IMG/VR virus record: IMGVR_UViG_3300037189_007203
Span: 1 to 47,637 of that record
DNA length: 47,637 nucleotides
Direction: 5' to 3' (one strand)
Source of the DNA: a virus
This document shows, in pieces, positions 6,278 to 12,390 of the stretch (position 1 is its first letter; the number at the start of each line of letters is the position of its first letter). The notes under the pieces are model-generated. The model was given only the letters and a program-made list of their open reading frames with translations, had not been told where the DNA came from and did no database searches. A program made the position numbers and the translations under genes.

Positions 6278-6763
6278 ATGAAATACGAAATAGACATCAA
6301 CAACATCAAGGTCACCAACGCCATCGCAAGCGTCATCAATGGTGCCTTCGAGACGGGCCTTAACCCTGCGTGGTTCGAGGTAAAGTCGCTCTCCAAGGGC
6401 GGCTTCCTAGACGCCGCCTTCGCTGGGCCTGAGAACGGAGAAACCGCCAGCGGCAAGCCAGCCATCAAGGATTGGGTCGTCGAAGGAAGGCTCAACTGCG
6501 AAGGGCACAAGTCCAAGTGGACCAAGGTGACTCCCGCACTCGCAGTCGAGGAGTGGACCAAGTACGTCAAGAACACCAAGGATAAGTTCCTGCCCAGCAA
6601 GGTGGAGGCTTACCTCAAGTATCTGGACTACCTGTCCAAGCCCGACCACGACGAGAGCAGGCTCGATAGCATCCTCATGGATGAATACGAACCTGACGGC
6701 GTACACGACGATGCCATGGCCCAAATCGTCTTCAGCAACGGAGAGGGCGTCGTGTTCGGCTAA
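6278..6763 (+). CDS. Unknown early protein, 161 residues
   Basis: This is a soluble, mildly acidic protein with several Trp residues (AWFEV, KDWVVEGR, KWTKV, EEWTKYV) and no recognised motif. It begins after the leader AACCAAACACACAC. It is followed after three bases by the Cys-rich miniprotein and lies in the early operon ahead of the recombination and replication genes. Similar proteins occur in phage early regions, but I cannot assign a role. Arg codons are a mix of AGG, AGA and others, as in neighbours. Confidence 0.82.
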   Translation: MKYEIDINNIKVTNAIASVINGAFETGLNPAWFEVKSLSKGGFLDAAFAGPENGETASGKPAIKDWVVEGRLNCEGHKSKWTKVTPALAVEEWTKYVKNTKDKFLPSKVEAYLKYLDYLSKPDHDESRLDSILMDEYEPDGVHDDAMAQIVFSNGEGVVFG

Positions 6764-6766
6764 GCC

Positions 6767-6865
6767 ATGAGGCTCATCTCCATCAAGGGCTGGCTGGGGG
6801 GCGACGTCTGCGACTACTGCGGAGCAGTCTGCCCATTCGGCATGTGCCACATCTGCAACAAGTGA
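6767..6865 (+). CDS. Cys-rich miniprotein, 32 residues (possible zinc knuckle)
   Basis: The C-terminal half reads CDYCGAVCPFGMCHIC, with five Cys and one His spaced C-x2-C-x3-C-x4-C-x2-C, consistent with a small treble-clef-like or zinc-knuckle fold. It starts three bases after the previous stop and ends one base before the next start, so it fits exactly in the operon. There is no A/C leader here; translation is probably coupled to the gene before it. Zinc binding and any adaptor or inhibitor role are inference. Confidence 0.6.
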   Translation: MRLISIKGWLGGDVCDYCGAVCPFGMCHICNK

Positions 6866-6866
6866 C

Positions 6867-7334
6867 ATGAACAAAGACGCCAAGAAACAACGGAAACTCC
6901 TCGTCCTGAAACTCAAGGAGAGAGGCGTCAGCGTGACCAAGCCTCTCTTCGAGCATGGGCTCAGGGCCGAAAGGCTCAGCGGGGCCTTGGCTTGGGAGAG
7001 CAAAGTCGGACACAGGTCGGTCAGCACCAGAGCGAAGGAAAGCAAGAAGAGGGGCTACAACCCTCACAATGCCAGCGTCCAGACCCGTAAAGTAATCGTA
7101 AAGCATATCCCTATCACCCTGAGCATAGCAGAGTTGTCGAAAGCGACTGGCATGTTTAAGGGCACTGGTGGTACCACGTGGGCCGACTCTGTCAACAAAG
7201 TCGCTGACGAGTTCGCCAAGACCCACAAGGTTGAGGCCATGCGTACCCAGACCAACCTTCAGTACTACTACACCAAGGTGGGCAAAGGCTGGACCAAAAG
7301 AAATAAAAAGCCCATTGACGAACAGCCGTCCTGA
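6867..7334 (+). CDS. Unknown basic early protein, 155 residues
   Basis: This is a Lys/Arg-rich protein. The N-terminus is helical and basic (MNKDAKKQRKLLVLKLKERG). The C-terminal region contains ITLSIAELSKATGMFKGTG and a basic tail (KRNKKP). A nucleic-acid-binding role is plausible from charge, and residues about 85-140 might form a small helical DNA-binding unit, but no family is recognised. It begins one base after the Cys-rich miniprotein. Confidence 0.78.
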   Translation: MNKDAKKQRKLLVLKLKERGVSVTKPLFEHGLRAERLSGALAWESKVGHRSVSTRAKESKKRGYNPHNASVQTRKVIVKHIPITLSIAELSKATGMFKGTGGTTWADSVNKVADEFAKTHKVEAMRTQTNLQYYYTKVGKGWTKRNKKPIDEQPS

Positions 7335-7357
7335 TGGACACTGGCAAACGAACCAAC

Positions 7358-7528
7358 ATGAAATCATCGAAGCATCACGCACTCCAGCACGCCATCGCCG
7401 CAAGCGATGACAAGGCTAGGAGAATCGCATGGAAAGCCTACAGGCTCCTGTGCTACTACGAACCAAATGGCATGGACGACGTCAAGGCGTTGCTCCTCAA
7501 GTCCATCGAACTTCAAACCCAGAAATAA
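7358..7528 (+). CDS. Small helical early protein, 56 residues
   Basis: This basic, alpha-helical protein starts MKSSKHHALQHAIAAS and ends KSIELQTQK. I chose the ATG at 7358 because it follows CAAACGAACCAAC, a good match to the local A/C-rich leader. An alternative ATG at 7334 overlaps the previous stop (TGATG) and would add eight residues. No domain is recognised. The next gene, encoding a nuclease, begins three bases downstream. Confidence 0.7.
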   Translation: MKSSKHHALQHAIAASDDKARRIAWKAYRLLCYYEPNGMDDVKALLLKSIELQTQK

Positions 7529-7531
7529 CAC

Positions 7532-8422
7532 ATGATTAACTACAACGAACTGCTCAATAAGAGCGAACCCAAGGTGTCATTCCTCAAGTGCGAAAGGCAC
7601 GTGATGGAGGACGCCGACTACAGGGCCATGGACGGCATCAATCAGTCCTATCTGAAAAAGGTGTACACCCATGGCGTCATCCACGCCGAGAACCAGAGGC
7701 TCAACCCCATGGAGAAGACTCCCGCACTCGTGATGGGCAGTCTGTTCCACACGCTCGTGCTGGAAGAGGACCAGTTCACCAATCGTTACGCAGTCCTTCC
7801 AGACATCGACAGGCGTACCAAGGAGGGCAAGCAGGTGTATGCCGAATTCGAAGCGGCCTGCGGCAACAGGGACCTCATCAAAGAGATGGAACTGAACACC
7901 GCCATGCGTATGCGTGACAGTGCCGTGCCTCTCATGTATCACGGCGTCAGGCCCGACAGGACCAACGCCCTGAACGAAATCACCTACGCTGGCATCCTCG
8001 AAATCGAGTACAAGTGGGACGGCGAAGACGTCCGTTGCGAGTTCCCCTTCAAAATCAGATGCGACATGGTCGCACAGGTCGATGAGGGCGAACGCAAGGT
8101 GATTGAAATCAGGGACATCAAGTCCTTGGCATCGCTGTCGGATAACGACGTCATCGGCTCCGCCAAGTCGCACCAGTGGTCCATCCAGTGTGCGTTCTAC
8201 AGGGACGTCGTGTTCGCCCACGAGCCCAAGCCCAGCAAGTTCGTCTATGTGGCCACCGAGAAGGAGGCCCCGAACATGAGCCGTAGGTTCGTCTGCTCTG
8301 AAGAGATGTACCAGCGTGGCAGGGCCCAGTACAAGCAGGCCTTCGTGAAGTACCATCGTTGGATTATCGCTGGCAGACCCAGCACCGCAGACTATGTCGG
8401 AGAGTCCATCCTCAACGCCTGA
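7532..8422 (+). CDS. RecE/exonuclease VIII-like PD-(D/E)XK nuclease
   Basis: This 296-residue protein matches phage exonuclease VIII-type nucleases, which resect double-stranded DNA ends 5' to 3' to give single strands for an annealing protein. The family's entry region is present: DADYRAMDGINQSYLKK, then an alpha-helical TPALVMGSLFHTLVLEED. The active-site pattern is D178 in IRCDMV and D195-I-K197 in EIRDIKSL. Further on, QWSIQCAFYRDVV is the conserved helix that follows the core. The ERF annealing protein at 11086 is the expected partner. The leader is AAATAACACATG. Arg is written almost only as AGG and CGT, the codons served by the two phage tRNAs. Confidence 0.85.
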   Translation: MINYNELLNKSEPKVSFLKCERHVMEDADYRAMDGINQSYLKKVYTHGVIHAENQRLNPMEKTPALVMGSLFHTLVLEEDQFTNRYAVLPDIDRRTKEGKQVYAEFEAACGNRDLIKEMELNTAMRMRDSAVPLMYHGVRPDRTNALNEITYAGILEIEYKWDGEDVRCEFPFKIRCDMVAQVDEGERKVIEIRDIKSLASLSDNDVIGSAKSHQWSIQCAFYRDVVFAHEPKPSKFVYVATEKEAPNMSRRFVCSEEMYQRGRAQYKQAFVKYHRWIIAGRPSTADYVGESILNA

Positions 8423-9059
8423 TTTCCCCTTCAAGGGGGTGTGGGTGCCAGCCAAGGTCTTCAAGGACCAGAGGCTGACCCACGCCGACAAGTTCCTGTG
8501 GTCCATCGTGCACATCCTGAGCAACGAGAAGGGGTGCTTCGCAACCAAGGAGACTCTGGCCAACTACATGGGCTCGTCCGTACGCAACGTGCAGTACTCC
8601 CTGTCCAGACTGGCGGAGGCTGGCCTCATCGTCCGTGCCGACGGCAAGGTGTGGGACGTCGTGACCAAGGCTCTGGAGGGTGAAATGGATTGCACCCCAG
8701 ACGTGAAAATTTCTTCACCCCAAGTAGGAAAGGAATTTCACCCATATAGGAACAAGGATATGGATACGAAGAAAGTAAAGGAGGCTACGCCTCCGAATGA
8801 GGACTTTATCAGGTCTGATTCTGAACTGTCTAGGGTCTGGGACGAGTACCTTGCTTGGCGTAGGGCCAGCAAGAAGTCGGTCAACTCCCTGTACATCACC
8901 CGCTGGAACACCGAGTTCAAGAACTGGGGGGTGTTCGACGCCACCAGAGCCATCGAATCCAGCCTCAGGAACGGCTACCAAGGCATCTTCAGGCCTCAGG
9001 CGGGTATGAAGCCTCGTCCTCAGGCAAAAGGCCCCAACGACCACGCCAATGGCTTCTGA
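8394..9059 (+). CDS. Winged-helix replication initiator (lambda O/DnaD-like organiser)
   Basis: The N-terminal third (residues about 8-85) is a winged helix: VWVPAKVFKDQRLTHADKFL, then CFATKETLANYMGSSVRNVQ and YSLSRLAEAGLIVRADG, typical of phage replication-initiation proteins that bind the origin. A polar linker follows, then a C-terminal segment, LSRVWDEYLAWRRASKKS, ending in a Pro/Lys tail. In other phages this region contacts the helicase loader, and here the next gene is a loader, overlapping by 11 bases. The start at 8394 lies inside the nuclease gene (29-base overlap). A later start is possible, but it would trim into the winged helix. No replicative helicase is encoded, so the host one must be recruited. 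Confidence 0.82.
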   Translation: MSESPSSTPDFPFKGVWVPAKVFKDQRLTHADKFLWSIVHILSNEKGCFATKETLANYMGSSVRNVQYSLSRLAEAGLIVRADGKVWDVVTKALEGEMDCTPDVKISSPQVGKEFHPYRNKDMDTKKVKEATPPNEDFIRSDSELSRVWDEYLAWRRASKKSVNSLYITRWNTEFKNWGVFDATRAIESSLRNGYQGIFRPQAGMKPRPQAKGPNDHANGF

Positions 9060-9729
9060 CGCACCGCTCTGTCGCAATTTCAATTGCAACAACATCTGCC
9101 ACGTCCGTGAGTTCGGAGAGGACGGCGTAGCCATCTACGAAACCCTGTGTACCCCTTGCATGGTGCATTGGAACAAGATGGTGATGTCCTTCGGTGCTCC
9201 GAAGAAGCCCGTGCCCGAGACTCCCATGCCTGCACTGTTCGCTGATACCGAAACCGAGCGGCTGGGAATGCTTGAGCGTGTCGCTCAGGAATGGACTCCT
9301 CAGGGCAAGGGCCTGCTCATCCACGGCTCTACCCGCAAGGGAAAGACTCGTACCGCATGGTACATCGCCAACAGGCTGTGGAACGATAACCCGTACAAGA
9401 ACAAGTACCTGTTCCTCACCATGTTCGAACTTGAGGCTCGCATCGCCGCATCGTGGGGCAATAGCACTTGGGACAAGACCATGCTACACATGACCAACGT
9501 CCCGCTCTTGTTCCTCGACGACATGGGCAAGGAGAAGATGACTGACCGCATGGCATCGTGCCTGTTCGCCCTTATCGACCAGCGTACCATGCACAAGCGT
9601 CCGACCATCATCACGACCAACCTGACTGGAGAGACTCTGCTGGAGCGTTTCCACGACAAGGAGACTGGTGCGGCGTTCGTCGCCCGTCTCAAGGACGAGG
9701 ACCTGTTCGAACGGGTTGCCGCAAAATGA
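9049..9729 (+). CDS. DnaC/IstB-like helicase-loader ATPase with N-terminal Cys cluster
   Basis: This is an AAA+ ATPase of the DnaC type, which loads the hexameric host helicase at the phage origin. Walker A is GSTRKGKT at residues 93-100, Walker B is LLFLDD at 153-158, and a sensor-1-like TIITTN lies near 186-191. The N-terminal region carries C8, C13, C17, C34 and C37, suggesting a zinc-binding helicase-contact domain as in some DnaC homologues. At 226 residues it is close to the usual length. It follows the initiator gene with an 11-base overlap and leads into two small genes through ATGA overlaps, so this is a compact replication operon. Confidence 0.9.
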   Translation: MASDAPLCRNFNCNNICHVREFGEDGVAIYETLCTPCMVHWNKMVMSFGAPKKPVPETPMPALFADTETERLGMLERVAQEWTPQGKGLLIHGSTRKGKTRTAWYIANRLWNDNPYKNKYLFLTMFELEARIAASWGNSTWDKTMLHMTNVPLLFLDDMGKEKMTDRMASCLFALIDQRTMHKRPTIITTNLTGETLLERFHDKETGAAFVARLKDEDLFERVAAK

Positions 9730-9944
9730 GAGACGAGATTCAGCGGCTTGGCTTCGACGCATGGGCCGACAACAAGATGGTCAACATCATCGAGAACGCC
9801 GCCAAGGGGACTGTCGGCAACCTGTCCATCGAGAGCGAAGACTATTACGTTCTGTCGTGGTGGAACGAGAAAACCATCAACTGTTGCATCCGTGCCTACA
9901 CTGGCAAGGGGTGGGAAGTTTACGAAAAGGAAATCAAGAGATGA
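9726..9944 (+). CDS. Small protein downstream of the helicase loader, 72 residues
   Basis: The product starts MRDEIQRLGFDAWADNKMVN, with a beta-rich centre (SEDYYVLSWWNEKTINCCI) and a basic end. No family is recognised. Both junctions are ATGA overlaps (9726-9729 with the loader, 9941-9944 with the next gene), which strongly supports the start even though an open frame extends upstream within the loader gene. Translational coupling with the loader suggests a replication accessory role, by inference. Confidence 0.75.
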   Translation: MRDEIQRLGFDAWADNKMVNIIENAAKGTVGNLSIESEDYYVLSWWNEKTINCCIRAYTGKGWEVYEKEIKR

Positions 9945-10186
9945 GCGAGCCGAACCACCTTTACCATCAGGCGTTGTCATCCAACCGCAAACTGCTGAAA
10001 GAGAACGCTCGCCTCAAAGCCGAGGTCGAAGAACTGAAACGACAGCCAGACCCGCTGATGTGTTACCTCTACGCCGCAGAAATGGCCAAGGATGACATCA
10101 AGAAACTCAAGGCTGAGGTTAAGCGACTGACCGAAGAGAACGAGCAACTCCAAAACCGATGCGACTTCTTGGAGGGCAAGCAGTAA
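9941..10186 (+). CDS. Coiled-coil protein, 81 residues
   Basis: Two heptad-rich segments are visible, KLLKENARLKAEVEELKRQ (about residues 17-35) and KDDIKKLKAEVKRLTEENEQ (about 51-70), with Leu at the a/d positions. It probably dimerises. It could be a scaffold-like or regulatory coiled coil; no family is recognised. The start is set by the ATGA overlap with the previous gene. It is the last gene before a 140-base gap that probably holds a new promoter. Confidence 0.75.
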   Translation: MSEPNHLYHQALSSNRKLLKENARLKAEVEELKRQPDPLMCYLYAAEMAKDDIKKLKAEVKRLTEENEQLQNRCDFLEGKQ

Positions 10187-10326
10187 TCCCGAAGTCGTTG
10201 TCCTACATAAACTAACGTATCCTAAAAAAACTCATTTATTTTGTTGCAGGACGTCTAACTAAACGTTCTACTTCATCTACGACCCAGTAAACGCTGGGTA
10301 GAACCAACCAACCAACAACCAGCAAC
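10187..10326 (+). promoter_or_regulatory. Candidate promoter region, hairpin and A/C-rich leader
   Basis: An AT-rich stretch (CTAAAAAAACTCATTTATTTT, near 10220-10240) stands out from the surroundings and is the best early-promoter candidate here. It is followed by the hairpin ACCCAG-TAAACG-CTGGGT (10282-10299); GTTCTAC/GTAGAAC gives an alternative outer stem. Then comes a long unstructured leader, AACCAACCAACCAACAACC, before the ATG at 10327. Exact promoter boxes cannot be assigned. Confidence 0.5.
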
Positions 10327-10566
10327 ATGAGCGACATCAACATCAATCACGTCAATGCTCGTATCGAGGACCTCGAAAGGGAAATCGCTACTATCAAGGC
10401 TGAGAAGCAGAACCTCACCGACCCCGTCATCAAGGGACTAGGCGTCAAGTTCAGCGAACTCGACCTGAGCAAAGCCTCGGCTGTCATCCATCTTCACAAC
10501 GCCGTCATCGAGCGTCTTGAAGAACTGACCGCCAAGGTTAAGGCCCTCGAAGCGAAAGCCAAGTAA
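10327..10566 (+). CDS. Coiled-coil protein, 79 residues
   Basis: This is an all-helical, highly charged protein with N-terminal and C-terminal coiled-coil segments (HVNARIEDLEREIATIKAEK and ERLEELTAKVKALEAKAK). It has the look of a small dimeric or trimeric accessory protein. It has no Cys or Trp and no recognised family. The ATG follows a hairpin and a long A/C leader, so it may be well expressed. A second hairpin and leader separate it from the next gene. Confidence 0.78.
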   Translation: MSDININHVNARIEDLEREIATIKAEKQNLTDPVIKGLGVKFSELDLSKASAVIHLHNAVIERLEELTAKVKALEAKAK

Positions 10567-10572
10567 GCCCAA

Positions 10573-10605
10573 GGGGGTGAGAAGCCCCCACCAATTTCCA
10601 CACAC
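10573..10605 (+). promoter_or_regulatory. Hairpin plus A/C-rich leader
   Basis: GGGGG (10573-10577) can pair with CCCCC (10585-10589) around a seven-base loop. The stem is followed by ACCAATTTCCACACACATG. This is another case of a small hairpin placed just before the unstructured leader of an early gene. Confidence 0.5.
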
Positions 10606-10914
10606 ATGAAAGAAGTAAAGAACATCACCAAGCCCAAGGCCAAGGACGAGCCGTACAACGGCTGGCCCAACTACAGCACCTATTGGGCCGCACACGTCAT
10701 CGCCAACGACGAGAACCTGTACACGCTGTGCAAGGAACTCTGGGAGGACGGCTACAAGTCTTGGGGCTCGCTCTCCAACAAACTCAGGGAGTACGGCTCC
10801 AAGTGGCAGTCCAACTACACTGGCCTCAACTACGTCTGCTGGAAGGATAACACCATCAGGGGCGGAGAAATGACCAAGCACCTCAACGAACTTTTCCAAC
10901 CCACCAAAAAATGA
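10606..10914 (+). CDS. Conserved-type phage protein (YNGWPNYSTYW motif), 102 residues
   Basis: The N-terminal segment EPYNGWPNYSTYWAAHVIAN resembles a small phage domain family that starts YNGWxNYETWxxALWI (I recall it as DUF7249, name not checked). The rest is rich in Trp and Tyr (KELWEDGYKSWGSLSN, YVCWKD). Function in the family is unknown. It ends in an ATGA overlap with the following ribbon-helix-helix gene. The leader is AATTTCCACACACATG. Confidence 0.75.
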   Translation: MKEVKNITKPKAKDEPYNGWPNYSTYWAAHVIANDENLYTLCKELWEDGYKSWGSLSNKLREYGSKWQSNYTGLNYVCWKDNTIRGGEMTKHLNELFQPTKK

Positions 10915-11102
10915 AAGATAACAAAACCCACCGCCTCATCTGGATTAAAGTCCCGACTGAGAACGCCAAACGTCTGGATGCCCTCGCAAAGAACTGGGAC
11001 CTGACCAGAGCCTCGCTCTGCCGTCTCGTCGTCACTCAGTTCCTCAACGAGAAGAACCCGACCATCAACATCAATTCCACCAACAATGAGCAGTCCAACT
11101 AA
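10911..11102 (+). CDS. Ribbon-helix-helix (CopG/Arc-like) DNA-binding protein, 63 residues
   Basis: The sequence HRLIWIKVPTENAKRLDALA, then KNWDLTRASLCRLVVTQFLN, fits a ribbon-helix-helix fold: one basic strand for DNA contact followed by two helices. Such proteins act as dimeric repressors. The 3' end of the gene contains AATTCCACCAACAATG, so its last codons double as the A/C-rich leader of the ERF gene that starts at 11086. It may regulate the early operon by itself or with the second RHH protein at 11924; the target is not known. Confidence 0.75.
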   Translation: MKDNKTHRLIWIKVPTENAKRLDALAKNWDLTRASLCRLVVTQFLNEKNPTININSTNNEQSN

Positions 11103-11826
11103 TCCTACCTACGTGTACGACATCAGACCCGAACTCGCCGCCGCACTAGTGGCCGCATGCAGTGAAACTAGGGACGTAAGCCCAGACGCCGAGAACCCGT
11201 TTCACCACTCGTCCTATGCGACCTTGAGTGCCCATATTGCGGCCACCAAGGCAATCTTCGCCAAGCATGGTCTGGCTATCATCCAGTTCCCCATCGGCTC
11301 GGCTGAATCCGTAGGCATCCGTACCTGCATCGTCCACAAGAGCGGCGGTCAGATGGGTTACACCTGCGAACTGCCCGTCGATAAGGACAAGTTCAAGGGT
11401 CAGGATGCTGGTTCGCTTTTCTCTTATTTGAGAAGGTACGCCATCGCCTCCGTCGCAAATCTGGCTACGGCTGATGATGACGCAGAAGCGGACAGAGCCT
11501 CCAAGGCTCCTGCCCCCAAGTACATCCCTAACCCTGTCGCCGCTCCTGCCCCTAAGGCCGTTGCCAAGCCTCAGGCCGTCGCCAAGGACCCCGAGACTGT
11601 CGGAGACGCCATGAGGACTGTCCTCCACTTCGGTAAGAACAAAGGCAAGGCCCTCTTCGAACTGCCCAGCAACTCGCTGGAGTGGTACATCAAGGAGTTC
11701 CAGCCCAAGGGTTACAAGGACCAGCCTCCCAGCCCTCAGGACATCGCCCTCCGTGCCGCTCTGGACGCCATCCAGAACGCCAAGGGTCAGGCCAGCGAGC
11801 CCACCAGCGACGACGTTCCGTTCTAA
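11086..11826 (+). CDS. erf: ERF-family single-strand annealing recombinase with SSB-like tail
   Basis: ERF proteins form rings that anneal complementary single strands and help circularise or recombine phage DNA. The core (residues 10-130) shows the family features: AENPFHHSSYATLSAHIAAT, then KAIFAKHGLAIIQFP and DAGSLFSYLRRYAIASVANL followed by ATADDDAEAD. After an Ala/Pro-rich linker, a short domain (LHFGKNKGKALFELP...LEWYIKEF) resembles a small C-terminal module found in some nucleases and annealing proteins. The protein ends SDDVPF, resembling the C-terminal tip of bacterial SSB (DDDIPF). With the exonuclease at 7532 it makes a two-component recombination system. It overlaps the RHH gene by 17 bases. 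Confidence 0.9.
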   Translation: MSSPTNPTYVYDIRPELAAALVAACSETRDVSPDAENPFHHSSYATLSAHIAATKAIFAKHGLAIIQFPIGSAESVGIRTCIVHKSGGQMGYTCELPVDKDKFKGQDAGSLFSYLRRYAIASVANLATADDDAEADRASKAPAPKYIPNPVAAPAPKAVAKPQAVAKDPETVGDAMRTVLHFGKNKGKALFELPSNSLEWYIKEFQPKGYKDQPPSPQDIALRAALDAIQNAKGQASEPTSDDVPF

Positions 11827-11832
11827 TCCTTT

Positions 11833-11904
11833 GCTCCCTTAGTTCAACGGATAGAACAACTGCCTTCTAAGCAGTGAATCTAGGTTCGATTCCTAGAGGG
11901 AGCA
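11833..11904 (+). tRNA. tRNA-Arg, anticodon TCT
   Basis: The acceptor stem GCTCCCT/AGGGAGC, D stem GTTC/GAAC, anticodon stem ACTGC/GCAGT with loop CTTCTAA (anticodon TCT), and T stem CTAGG/CCTAG are all perfect. The discriminator is A. The CCA end is not encoded, unlike the other tRNA. It reads AGA and, by wobble, AGG, which is very common in this genome. It lies six bases after the ERF stop, inside the early transcript, so it must be processed out of mRNA. Confidence 0.95.
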
Positions 11905-11923
11905 ATTTTCCACCCACACACAC

Positions 11924-12244
11924 ATGAAACAGAGAACCCACAACAGGAAGTTCGGGGCAGTGAAGACTGTCATCGGCAAGACCATCATCTGCACCAACGT
12001 CTCCAAGGACTTGGCCGCTGATGTCGATGTCCTCGCCACCGCTGAAGGTATCAGCCGTTCCGACTTCATCCGTACCGCAATCGTCCGTGAGGTCGCTTTC
12101 CGTTCCTACATCAAGGAACGTGATATCGCCTCCTGCGAAATCGGCGGCGGCTTCTCCTACGGCTCCAAGGCCAAGGACAAGCAGTACGCTGAGCAGATTG
12201 CGGTGGCCTACAAGGCCTTCAACGCCGCTCTCGCCCTCAAGTAA
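11924..12244 (+). CDS. Ribbon-helix-helix-type protein, 106 residues
   Basis: Residues about 22-62 (TIICTNVSKDLAADVDVLAT, then AEGISRSDFIRTAIVREVAF) match a ribbon-helix-helix domain: a strand, then a first helix, then a second helix ending in the conserved R-S-D-F-I-R-T-A pattern. A basic N-terminus and a helical C-terminus flank it. It is probably a DNA-binding dimer and may repress early genes. Its leader is TTTTCCACCCACACACACATG immediately after the tRNA, and a strong terminator follows, so it closes the early operon. Confidence 0.8.
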   Translation: MKQRTHNRKFGAVKTVIGKTIICTNVSKDLAADVDVLATAEGISRSDFIRTAIVREVAFRSYIKERDIASCEIGGGFSYGSKAKDKQYAEQIAVAYKAFNAALALK

Positions 12245-12281
12245 GGCGACTGGCGTTAATAAGCCAAAGCCTTGTTAACAC

Positions 12282-12305
12282 GGGAGTCTTCGGACTCCCT
12301 TTTTT
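12282..12305 (+). terminator. Rho-independent terminator ending the early block
   Basis: GGGAGTC (12282-12288), the loop TTCG and GACTCCC (12293-12299) form a seven-pair stem followed directly by TTTTTT. It lies 38 bases after the last early gene and faces the convergent late block. Confidence 0.93.
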
Positions 12306-12390
12306 GCGTCTATAGGGCTGTAGGGACAGAACCAACTGTGACCCCCATTTAACCTCTCGGCACCCTCACGACACATGAATACCAACAGCC

